This document shows positions 1-5,894 of a stretch of 5,894 bases of DNA, piece by piece; position 1 is the stretch's first letter, and each line of letters begins with the position of its first letter. Source of the stretch: Haloarcula sp. (lineage in GTDB: Archaea; Halobacteriota; Halobacteria; Halobacteriales; Haloarculaceae); contig JAQCNK010000100.1 of the NCBI GenBank assembly GCA_028275075.1, forward strand, positions 1-5,894, written 5' to 3'. The notes below the pieces were generated by a model. That model was not told the origin of the DNA. It made no database searches and was given only the letters and a program-made list of their open reading frames with translations. The position numbers were made by a program, and so were the translations under genes.

Positions 1-2
1 TC

Positions 3-920
3 GTCGGCGATGTTCAGCCAGTACGTGTCCAGCAACGGTTCGTCCATACTGATGACCGAACAGACCGTCCCCTGGAAGTCGATCTCGCAGGGATACCCTG
101 TGAGCTCTTCGAGCACGTTCGGCATCGCGGCGACGACGACGCTGTCGACATCATGATGTTCGGTGATCTGGTCGCCATCCACGCCTTCGGACTCCGTCGT
201 GAGTCCGGTCACCGCGCTATCTTCGGTTTTCACGTCTGTCGCGCGGGTACCGGTTGTGATGTTCTCGCGGCCGACAGCGTCCACGAGGGCATCCAGCAGA
301 CGGCCGAAGCCGCCGTCGAGATAGCCGAGCACCTCACCCTTGAGGATATCCCGCTCGCCGCGGAACTTGATGCGGCCCAGCAGCCAGGCGGCGCTCACGT
401 CTGCCTTTCGGGAGCCGAACTTTGCATCGAGCAGTGGTTCGAAAAACGTCTCGTAGACGTTCTGGGTGGTGTGTTCGCGGACAAATTGCTCGACAGGAAC
501 GTCCTCGAAATCAGCGAGTGACTCGTAGGTGTCGAAAGACGGGATCCCGCCGCGGACATCGATATCCAGCGTCAACATCCCTAACCGGAACGTATCGTAG
601 AAGCCCAAGTGTGGAAAGGAAAGTATCTCCCAGGGCTTGTCCATCGGGTGGACGACGCCGTCGACGTAGTAGGCGTTCTCGCCGATACGCCACTCGACGT
701 CCGTCCCCAGACCCAGTTCCTCGGCGAGCTCGACGATGGTCTCCTCTGATTTCGAGAGGTGATGGTAGAACTTCTCGATTGGGTCACCGGCTGTTTCGTA
801 CACCGCGGCCAGTCCCCCCATATCCTCACTTGCTTCGAAGACTTGGACGGCGTGTCCACGCTGTTGGAGCCGATACGCCGCTGCGAGACCTGCAATACCG
901 CCGCCGACGACACCGATCAT
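3..920 (-). CDS. FAD/NAD(P)-binding oxidoreductase, HemY/amine-oxidase-like (3' part outside window)
   Basis: This is the N-terminal 306 codons of a flavoprotein; no stop is reached before the left edge. The protein opens with a Rossmann dinucleotide-binding motif, VVGGGIAGLAAAYRL (residues 4-18), followed by an acidic residue closing strand 2 (FEA, 28-30) and the GG motif of FAD-dependent amine oxidase-type enzymes (MGGLA, 34-38). Further landmarks are FYHHL (51-55), ETFFEPLL (157-164), GYLDGGFGRLLDAL (199-212) and VVVAAMPNVLEEL (261-273), where the FAD domain resumes. This pattern fits the protoporphyrinogen-oxidase-like/UDP-galactopyranose-mutase-like group (COG1232 type); from memory such proteins are about 430 residues, so roughly the last quarter is missing. 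The substrate cannot be read from the sequence. The start ATG sits 27 nt after the sensor kinase stop and just before the Rossmann strand, so no earlier start is needed. Probably cytoplasmic and co-transcribed with the kinase. Flavoprotein assignment is firm; exact reaction is not. Confidence 0.88.
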   Translation of the reverse strand, partial: MIGVVGGGIAGLAAAYRLQQRGHAVQVFEASEDMGGLAAVYETAGDPIEKFYHHLSKSEETIVELAEELGLGTDVEWRIGENAYYVDGVVHPMDKPWEILSFPHLGFYDTFRLGMLTLDIDVRGGIPSFDTYESLADFEDVPVEQFVREHTTQNVYETFFEPLLDAKFGSRKADVSAAWLLGRIKFRGERDILKGEVLGYLDGGFGRLLDALVDAVGRENITTGTRATDVKTEDSAVTGLTTESEGVDGDQITEHHDVDSVVVAAMPNVLEELTGYPCEIDFQGTVCSVISMDEPLLDTYWLNIAD

Positions 921-926
921 ACCTCC
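921..926 (-). promoter_or_regulatory. Shine-Dalgarno-like GGAGGT abutting the oxidoreductase start
   Basis: Read on the minus strand, GGAGGT directly touches the ATG of the oxidoreductase with no spacer. It is a strong match to the haloarchaeal 16S rRNA 3' end, but the usual spacing is several nucleotides, so it may not work as a standard ribosome binding site. Its presence in the 27-nt gap is compatible with translation from an internal position on a shared message. Confidence 0.4.
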
Positions 927-947
927 CGGTTCCAGTTGTCGTGGCAA

Positions 948-3149
948 TTACTTTGCGCTTCCGTGCCCAGACTCTGTGACGCCTATCTCGCCCGCTTCGG
1001 TGTCTGCCGCCTCGTCGGCCCGCTGGAACTCCAGGATGGCGACCGCGCCGTGGGGGTCGTTGTCCTCATACCACACTTTTCCGCCGTAGAGGTCCATCAT
1101 CACAGAGACGAAGTAGAGCCCGAATCCGCCGGCGGTCTGGTTGTTGGATATCGACCGCTCGAACATCGTCGTCTTTAGCTCGTCGCTAATTCCCGGCCCG
1201 TTATCGGCGATACGCACCTGTATCCAATCACCGGCATATTGCGTGTCGATCTCCACGCGGGGCTGGTCGCTGGTGTTGTGTACCACTGCGTTCTCGATGA
1301 CACTACTCATGACCTCTTCGGCGATGTGGTTGGCCAGTATCTGCTCGTCGTCGAGTTCCAGCTTGACTCTTACGTCGGTATCCCCGTCGACCACACTTTC
1401 GACGGCACCTTTCACTGCGGCCGACAGGGAGATGGCGTCCAACCGTTCGCTCTCGCTCGCAGTCACCGTCTCGTTTATCTCCTTGATACTGTCGCTCATC
1501 TCGTTGAGGCGCTGGCACCATTCGGTGATACTGTCGATGTGGTGCTCCTCGCTCTCATCGACACTGTCTCGTAAGTGATCCGCGCGCCCCCGAACGACCA
1601 GCATCGCGTTCCGCAGCGAATGTCTGAGAATACCGTTGAAGAACTCTATCTGTTCGTTACGCCGCTGTATCGAGAGGCGACTCCCCCGGAGCTCGCGCTG
1701 TCGCTGGAGCTGTTCGAGGGCGACCTGTGTCGTCTGGGCGAGTATCTTTGCGTATTGCTGGTCTTCGGTAGCGTAGCTGTTGTCGGCCGAGGCGATGGCC
1801 AACACGCCGTGGTCACCCATCGGAACCATCAACGCCATTTCCATCGGGTCACCACAGCCGTCACACTCGTCGATGCGCTGCTCACCGCTCTCGTAGGTCC
1901 GCCACAGCCCGTGTTCCGGGTCGGCCTCTGGATCGATAGTCAGCCCCGCCATTGGCTCCTCGACGATATCGCTGACTCCAGCGGGTTCGAGCGTCTCGTC
2001 GTCCCCAGCAAGGAAGACGGCGGCGGCGTTCTGGTCGAGCACTCGGGTCGCAAATCCGACGGCCAGTTCGGCAACAGTCTCAGGCTGGTCGGCCTCGATG
2101 AACTGGCGTGTGGCGGCCTGCAGTGCCTCCAGTCGCTCCTGCCGTCGATGCTGGCCCGTAACCTCCCGCAGAACGACCAGTCGGACCCGTTCGTTGCCGC
2201 GCTGGTCCGTGATTGCACTGGTCTGGGGATCGTAGTACGACAGCGGGTCGCCCATTGCGAACACTTCCTCGTGCTCGATGTCGGTGAGCAGCCCTTCGCT
2301 GACCGTATCGATGTGGCGGCTGCCCAGGTCATCGGTTCCCAGGAGCGACACTGCGGCCGCGTTGAAGTCGATGATCCGGTCTTTGGTGTCCAGCGCGAGT
2401 ACGGGATCGGGTAGCTCATCGACGAGCAGGTCACCGGCCAGCGGCGTGACAGAGACGAAGTCATAGTTCAACAGGGCGACTCCAACGAGGACGCCGTTGA
2501 GCGCGAACGTCAATGGCGTGATATCGATGCCTGGATGCGGGGTCGCCCCGAGAACGAACAGGCCGTGCACACCGGCAGTGAGCAGGCCGGCAGTGAGAAT
2601 AGCGAACGTCTGCTTGCGGTAGAGGTTCCGAGACCGGAGCAGAAACTCACCGAACAGGACATACCCTGCCGCGATGAGCGTGGCGTGGAGTCCCGTCTGG
2701 AGCTGGTACACTAAGCCGGTATCACCGACGAACAGCGTCAGTCCGGCCTCGGAGAGTTGGACGACGTTCACGCCGATCAGCCCGTGTAGCGGATCCGTCA
2801 ACGCCAGCAGGCTGTACACCGTCGACACCAGCAACAGACCGGCTATCCGGCTCGGTGACAGAAACGCTTCCCATCCGGTGTATGAGAGCGCGAAGATAAC
2901 CCAGAGGCCGACGATCAGGCCGGATATGAGCCGCGTCAACACGAAGACGCCAGCTGCGACTGCCTGCACTTCGGTAGTGAGCCAGACGATATTCAGCAGG
3001 CACCAGCCCACGGCGGCGACCATCAGCCATGCGAACGGCCCCGCACCCGGAACAGACCGATCCCGCCACGCCCCCACAGCCAGCACTCCGCTGACGAGTG
3101 CACCCGCTATGCTTCCGACAATCACTACCCAGACTACGTCAACCACCAT
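948..3149 (-). CDS. Membrane sensor histidine kinase, 7TM-PAS-GAF-HisKA-like-HATPase
   Basis: A complete 733-residue sensor kinase. Seven hydrophobic segments lie at about 4-27, 38-58, 63-89, 101-118, 150-172, 180-202 and 208-229. Basic loops (RDR at 29-31, SPSR at 98-101, RSRNLYRK at 172-179) alternate so that the N-terminus is outside and the C-terminus inside. The outer loop has TDPLHGLIG (118-126), typical of the histidine-kinase 7TM sensor family. A PAS domain (about 240-335) and a GAF domain (about 336-485, with CDGC at 429-432) follow. The catalytic core has the H-box LRHSLRN (508-514, phospho-acceptor His510), N-box VIENAVVHN (617-625), G1 box DNGPGI (649-654) and G2 segment GGFGLYF (674-680). 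The C-terminal tail is acidic, with no receiver domain. It should autophosphorylate and pass phosphate to an unidentified regulator. The gene is divergent from thrB and lies upstream of the flavoprotein gene. The ligand is unknown; a membrane-soluble or intramembrane signal is inferred from the 7TM type. Confidence 0.95.
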   Translation of the reverse strand: MVVDVVWVVIVGSIAGALVSGVLAVGAWRDRSVPGAGPFAWLMVAAVGWCLLNIVWLTTEVQAVAAGVFVLTRLISGLIVGLWVIFALSYTGWEAFLSPSRIAGLLLVSTVYSLLALTDPLHGLIGVNVVQLSEAGLTLFVGDTGLVYQLQTGLHATLIAAGYVLFGEFLLRSRNLYRKQTFAILTAGLLTAGVHGLFVLGATPHPGIDITPLTFALNGVLVGVALLNYDFVSVTPLAGDLLVDELPDPVLALDTKDRIIDFNAAAVSLLGTDDLGSRHIDTVSEGLLTDIEHEEVFAMGDPLSYYDPQTSAITDQRGNERVRLVVLREVTGQHRRQERLEALQAATRQFIEADQPETVAELAVGFATRVLDQNAAAVFLAGDDETLEPAGVSDIVEEPMAGLTIDPEADPEHGLWRTYESGEQRIDECDGCGDPMEMALMVPMGDHGVLAIASADNSYATEDQQYAKILAQTTQVALEQLQRQRELRGSRLSIQRRNEQIEFFNGILRHSLRNAMLVVRGRADHLRDSVDESEEHHIDSITEWCQRLNEMSDSIKEINETVTASESERLDAISLSAAVKGAVESVVDGDTDVRVKLELDDEQILANHIAEEVMSSVIENAVVHNTSDQPRVEIDTQYAGDWIQVRIADNGPGISDELKTTMFERSISNNQTAGGFGLYFVSVMMDLYGGKVWYEDNDPHGAVAILEFQRADEAADTEAGEIGVTESGHGSAK

Positions 3150-3178
3150 CGGCTTGACCTAATAAGAGTCCTCCCCGG

Positions 3179-3187
3179 TATTATATT
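3179..3187 (-). promoter_or_regulatory. Probable TATA element of the 7TM sensor kinase gene
   Basis: On the minus strand the sequence AATATAATA is centred about 34 nt before the kinase ATG. With the usual archaeal spacing of about 26 nt from TATA centre to transcription start, the transcript would begin near 3157 and have a leader of only about 8 nt. A GGGGAGGAC run (3168-3176 on the plus strand, reversed) lies between box and start; it would be upstream of that transcript start, so it is unlikely to be a ribosome binding site. Confidence 0.5.
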
Positions 3188-3237
3188 CGTTTGGTCCGTG
3201 TTCTCAATCGTGAGGTCGCTTCCGCCGACCCGCTACC

Positions 3238-3244
3238 TTTTTTA
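3238..3244 (+). promoter_or_regulatory. Probable TATA element of thrB (leaderless transcript)
   Basis: TTTTTTA is centred 27 nt before the thrB ATG. That is the distance expected between an archaeal TATA box and the transcription start, so the message probably begins at or within a base or two of the start codon. A GAGGG at 3262-3266 is only 1 nt from the ATG, too close for a ribosome binding site, which also favours leaderless translation. Confidence 0.55.
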
Positions 3245-3267
3245 CCACACTGCAAAAATTCGAGGGC

Positions 3268-4143
3268 ATGCTAACTGTCCGGGCCCCGGCCACCAGTGCG
3301 AACCTTGGCAGCGGCTTCGACGTCTTCGGCGTAGCGCTGGAGCGCCCGGCCGATGTCGTCCGCGTCTCGAAGGCCGACCGGACGACAATCGAGGTTACCG
3401 GCGCTGGTAGCCAGTTCATTCCCGAGGACCCCGAGAAGAACACTGTCGGCGCCGTCGCCGAGGCGTTGGAGGCGCCCGCGCATATCCAGATAGACAAAGG
3501 TGTGCGCCCAGCGTCGGGATTGGGGTCGTCCGCGGCCAGCGCCGCGGCCGCCGCGGTCGCCCTCAACGCCCTGTACGACCGCGGCTACACCCGCGAAGAA
3601 CTGGTCCCGGTCGCCGCAAAGGGTGAGGCCGTCGTCTCCGGTGACGCACACGATGACAACGTCGCGCCATCTATTCTGGGCGGGTTTACTATCGCAACCG
3701 ACTCCGGCGTCAGGCAGGTCGATGCTTCTATTCCGCTTGTTGCCTGCCTCCCAGACATCGTCGTCTCCACGCGGGACGCCAGACGTGTCGTCCCCGATCA
3801 CGCCCGTGTCGAGCAGCTAGTTGAGACGGTCGGAAACGCCGCCTCGCTCACCACGGGGATGCACCGCGACGATCCCGGCCTCGTCGGGGAAGGGATGCAT
3901 GACACCGTTGTGACGCCGGCGCGGGCGAAACTCATTGACGGCTACGAAGCAGTTCGAGAGGCGGCTCTGGAGGCGGGGGCAACTGGCGTGACGATCTCCG
4001 GCGCCGGACCGGCAGTCATTGCCGCCTGCTACGAGGACTCCCAACGGGCCATCGCGAGCGCGATGTTAGACACCTTCGGCGACCACGATATCGAGGCACG
4101 GGCGTACCAGAGTCGTATCGGGCCCGGAGCCCAGATCTTCTGA
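3268..4143 (+). CDS. thrB: Homoserine kinase
   Basis: A complete 291-residue GHMP-superfamily kinase, the normal length for the family. It phosphorylates L-homoserine with ATP to give O-phospho-L-homoserine, the substrate of threonine synthase, in the cytoplasm. Motif 1 is APATSANLGSGFD (6-18). The ATP-binding motif 2 is GLGSSAASAAAAA (84-96), with RPASG just before it. GDAHDDNVAPSILGG (125-139) matches the segment that carries substrate-binding and catalytic residues in archaeal homoserine kinases, with Glu120 just upstream. TRDARRVVP (168-176) fits the conserved Thr/Arg region, and motif 3 is ISGAGPAVIA (243-252). No key motif is missing. The start is supported by the conserved N-terminal strand that begins at once and by the TATA box 27 nt upstream. 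No other threonine-pathway gene is in the window, so it is probably monocistronic. The assignment over other GHMP kinases rests on the full motif set and length. Confidence 0.96.
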   Translation: MLTVRAPATSANLGSGFDVFGVALERPADVVRVSKADRTTIEVTGAGSQFIPEDPEKNTVGAVAEALEAPAHIQIDKGVRPASGLGSSAASAAAAAVALNALYDRGYTREELVPVAAKGEAVVSGDAHDDNVAPSILGGFTIATDSGVRQVDASIPLVACLPDIVVSTRDARRVVPDHARVEQLVETVGNAASLTTGMHRDDPGLVGEGMHDTVVTPARAKLIDGYEAVREAALEAGATGVTISGAGPAVIAACYEDSQRAIASAMLDTFGDHDIEARAYQSRIGPGAQIF

Positions 4144-4241
4144 TGGTTGACTCTGCCCGACCAATGGCGGCGGGCGAGGACGCCATCTGCGGATTCAGCC
4201 GGCCTCAGAAGACATGAACAAAACAACACTTACCCATAGAC

Positions 4242-4248
4242 TATATAT
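4242..4248 (+). promoter_or_regulatory. TATA element of the PAS-PAS histidine kinase gene
   Basis: TATATAT lies in an AT-rich patch of the thrB-kinase spacer, centred about 32 nt before the kinase ATG. The predicted transcript start is near 4271 with a leader of about 6 nt. An in-frame TAA at 4271-4273 rules out any earlier start, so promoter and start codon support each other. It shows that the kinase has its own promoter rather than depending on thrB read-through. Confidence 0.6.
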
Positions 4249-4276
4249 CCGGAAAATCCTTTTGTCCCAGTAACTG

Positions 4277-5659
4277 ATGTTCCTTTTAGACAGCGGGAAC
4301 AGGCTCTCGTTGGTTGGCGACTCGCTAGCTCCGTGGTTCGATATCGAACCGGAAGATTTGGAAGGCACAGAGATCACTAGCTTGGTGGCAGACGATGATA
4401 TCCTTCGTCTCCGCTCGGCACTGACGGATGCTCGACAGGGGTCGGGACAAGAGCGGCAGAAATTCACGTGTAATCTGTCTGTGGACGGGGAGAACCCGAC
4501 TGTCGAAATTGAACTGTCCCACGTCTCTCATCGATCGGACTGCGGCGATATACTCGGGGCCGTGTACGGCAAGACGGAACATCGTATCAGCGAGGAAGAC
4601 ACGATAGATTCGGAGTGGTTTACCCATTTCTTTGAGCGTATGGATCAGGCGGTGGTCGAGTTCGAAATCCGGGACGCCGAACCGATCGTCGTTGATGTCA
4701 ATCCTGCGTTCGAAAAGATGTTCGGCTATCACGCTGGCTATATTGTCGGTGAGTCGCTGAACGAGTACACTGTCCCGGACAGTCCCACGAGCGAATCGAT
4801 GCCGCTCTGTGCTGAAATCACCAACGGAAACGTGCTCACAGGAGTGTATGCGCGTCAAACGGCCAGTGGGGCGAAAGACTTCCACTGTCGGTGTCTCCCT
4901 ATCGGGGCAGACACTGACGACCAGTACGGGTTAGCAATCTACACTGATGTCACCGAGGATCAACAGTCGAAGCAGCATCTCAAGGTGTTCCATCGCGTCT
5001 TGCGGCATAACCTCCGGAACGAACTGACGGTGGTTCTCGGGATGGCTGATGAGATAATGTCGAACGCCGAGTCTCAGAAAATTAAACAGGCTGCGAGCCG
5101 GATAAACGACCGCGCCGAGAAGCTCGCCGGTGTGAGTAAAAAAGCACGGAAGGCGCAAAACATCTTCAACCAGCCACAAACCGACACAGTCATCGATGTC
5201 GGAGACCTGGCGACCGAAGTCGTCGAAGAGACGCGGGAGCAGTGGCCTGATGCGACGATCAATGCGGATATCGAAACCTCTCTGCCCGTGGCCACCGGGC
5301 TCGAAATCCAGGACGCGTTGGATAACCTGCTCGATAACGCTCTCACGCACAACAACGGTGATCGCGTGGTAAACGTCACCGTGCGAAATCACACACCGAT
5401 CCACGTAACAACCCGCGCGTTCGGGGAGGAAGCGATCATCGAGATCGAAGACAACGGACCCGGGATCCCCGAGCACGAACGCGCAGTCGTTTTCGACGAG
5501 GAAGATATGAGCCAACTGCAACACGGCAGCGGGCTGGGGCTCTGGGTTATACGGTGGATCATCGAATCGGCCGACGGCAGTGTCAGCTACGACCGAACCG
5601 ACGGGTGGACGGCGATCGAGCTGCGACTGCCGATCGCCAGTGATAACACGCCCGGGTAA
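4277..5659 (+). CDS. Soluble PAS-PAS sensor histidine kinase
   Basis: A complete 460-residue cytoplasmic histidine kinase with no hydrophobic membrane segment. An N-terminal PAS-like domain (about 1-100) starts right at the initiator Met. A second, clearer PAS domain (about 112-228) has VVDVNPAFEKMFGY (138-151) and IVGESLNEYTVPD (156-168), and ends in the linker TDVTEDQQ. The haloarchaeal H-box VLRHNLRNEL spans 241-250 with phospho-acceptor His244. The ATPase core shows N-box LLDNALTHN (351-359), G1 DNGPGI (392-397) and G2 GSGLGLWV (417-424). There is no receiver or output domain, so it must signal to a regulator encoded elsewhere. The start is fixed by an in-frame stop two codons upstream and a TATA box about 32 nt away. 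The PAS2 domain contains a CxC pair (Cys204, Cys206). The signal is not predictable; a soluble or redox cue is possible. It converges on the peroxiredoxin-like gene with a 31-nt gap. Confidence 0.94.
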   Translation: MFLLDSGNRLSLVGDSLAPWFDIEPEDLEGTEITSLVADDDILRLRSALTDARQGSGQERQKFTCNLSVDGENPTVEIELSHVSHRSDCGDILGAVYGKTEHRISEEDTIDSEWFTHFFERMDQAVVEFEIRDAEPIVVDVNPAFEKMFGYHAGYIVGESLNEYTVPDSPTSESMPLCAEITNGNVLTGVYARQTASGAKDFHCRCLPIGADTDDQYGLAIYTDVTEDQQSKQHLKVFHRVLRHNLRNELTVVLGMADEIMSNAESQKIKQAASRINDRAEKLAGVSKKARKAQNIFNQPQTDTVIDVGDLATEVVEETREQWPDATINADIETSLPVATGLEIQDALDNLLDNALTHNNGDRVVNVTVRNHTPIHVTTRAFGEEAIIEIEDNGPGIPEHERAVVFDEEDMSQLQHGSGLGLWVIRWIIESADGSVSYDRTDGWTAIELRLPIASDNTPG

Positions 5660-5684
5660 CGCGAGATATCGTTGCCGACACCAG

Positions 5685-5692
5685 TTCTTTTT
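5685..5692 (+). terminator. T-rich tract after the PAS-PAS kinase
   Basis: TTCTTTTT begins 26 nt after the kinase stop and is a plausible archaeal T-tract terminator for the plus-strand transcript. It overlaps the stop codon of the convergent peroxiredoxin-like gene. No strong stem-loop precedes it, as is usual for archaeal termination. Confidence 0.4.
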
Positions 5693-5894
5693 ACCCGCCT
5701 TGGACGAACTCGTTACGCGTCTCAAGCAGTACCGCTTCGGCGTGACCCTCGGGATCGTAGCGGTCTGGGTCGTACACTCGCTTGACCTCGCCGTCGGCTA
5801 TAACGAAGGTGTATCTATCAACGCGGCCGCTGCTGGTGTCGATACCGAAGGCATCGCCGATCTCCCCGTCGGGGTCGGCCAGCAGATCGTACAC
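5691..5894 (-). CDS. Peroxiredoxin-like protein (AhpC/TSA family), C-terminal part
   Basis: The last 67 codons of a gene whose 5' part lies beyond the right edge; the first codon seen is GTG, an internal valine rather than a start. The visible part reads VYDLLADPDGEIGDAFGI, then GRVDRYTFVIADGEVKRVYD, and ends in VQGG. The order DLLADPDGEIGDAFG, then a strand-forming TFVIADGEV and a YDPDRYDPEGHAEAVL helix, is what is seen in the C-terminal half of thioredoxin-fold peroxiredoxins (BCP/PrxQ or AhpC type), which reduce hydrogen peroxide and organic peroxides with thiol donors. The peroxidatic cysteine would be upstream and cannot be checked, and no cysteine is present in this piece. It ends 31 nt from the convergent kinase gene. 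The family call is from sequence pattern on a fragment; another thioredoxin-fold protein is possible. Confidence 0.72.
   Translation of the reverse strand: MYDLLADPDGEIGDAFGIDTSSGRVDRYTFVIADGEVKRVYDPDRYDPEGHAEAVLLETRNEFVQGG

Noticed and set aside
1575..2414. A 279-codon open frame on the plus strand, antisense to the 7TM kinase gene
   Set aside because: Lies wholly inside a well-supported kinase gene, shows no recognisable domain, and long antisense frames are common opposite GC-rich haloarchaeal genes.
3203..3214. CTCA-ATCG-TGAG inverted repeat in the divergent promoter region
   Set aside because: Only four base pairs, and not placed at a meaningful distance from either TATA box.
4164..4186. 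Hairpin ATGGCG/CGCCAT downstream of thrB as a terminator
   Set aside because: Only a 6-bp stem with an 11-nt loop and no T-tract after it; archaeal termination relies mainly on T-runs.
4143..4217. A 24-codon mini-ORF whose ATG overlaps the thrB stop (TGATG)
   Set aside because: The overlap resembles translational coupling, but the peptide has no recognisable features and is too short to separate from chance; conservation data would be needed.
4260..4263. TTTT run after thrB as its terminator
   Set aside because: Very short and located downstream of the kinase TATA box, within that gene's own promoter region.
4277..5659. The PAS-PAS kinase as recently transferred DNA, because its codons end less often in G or C than those of thrB
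   Set aside because: In the first 41 codons after ATG I count 26 G/C-ending codons here and 34 in thrB, but the 7TM kinase also has 26 of 41. The difference thus looks like gene class or expression level, not transfer.
4931..5725. A 264-codon open frame on the minus strand, antisense to the PAS-PAS kinase and running past its stop
   Set aside because: It shadows conserved kinase motifs, has no domain of its own, and its 5' end overlaps the 3' end of the peroxiredoxin-like gene in another frame.
1..5894. Mobile elements, CRISPR repeats, tRNA or rRNA genes
   Set aside because: No transposase motifs, regularly spaced repeats, terminal inverted repeats, or cloverleaf/rRNA-like sequence were seen on either strand.

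Overview
The window looks like chromosomal DNA of a halophilic archaeon (class Halobacteria). The proteins are very acidic, the DNA is GC-rich, and both histidine kinases carry the haloarchaeal LRHxLRN phospho-acceptor box. Promoters look archaeal, with AT-rich TATA elements about 27-34 nt before start codons and little or no leader. Genus cannot be fixed from the sequence alone.

Layout. Bases 3-920 (minus) hold the first 306 codons of an FAD/NAD(P)-binding oxidoreductase that runs off the left edge. Bases 948-3149 (minus) encode a 733-residue membrane sensor kinase (7TM-PAS-GAF-HisKA-like-HATPase). Only 27 nt separate it from the oxidoreductase downstream, so the two probably share a transcript that starts near 3157. 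A 118-bp divergent promoter region (3150-3267) separates this unit from thrB (3268-4143, plus), a full-length homoserine kinase of the GHMP superfamily. A 133-bp spacer with a clear TATA box leads to a second, soluble PAS-PAS histidine kinase (4277-5659, plus). That gene converges, across 31 nt, on the 3' end of a peroxiredoxin-like gene (5691-5894, minus) that enters from the right edge.

Function. thrB makes O-phosphohomoserine for threonine synthesis and looks like an independent housekeeping gene. The two kinases are orphans here: no response-regulator receiver domain is encoded in the window. The left kinase senses at or in the membrane (7TM) and in the cytoplasm (PAS and GAF, the GAF carrying a CxxC pair). 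The right kinase has only cytoplasmic PAS sensing. The sensor kinase and flavoprotein pair is the one arrangement suggesting a specific, uncharacterised link. I see no mobile element, CRISPR array, RNA gene or clearly novel multi-gene system. Apart from the points listed as findings, this is ordinary haloarchaeal chromosome. No stretch longer than 300 bases lacks a gene.
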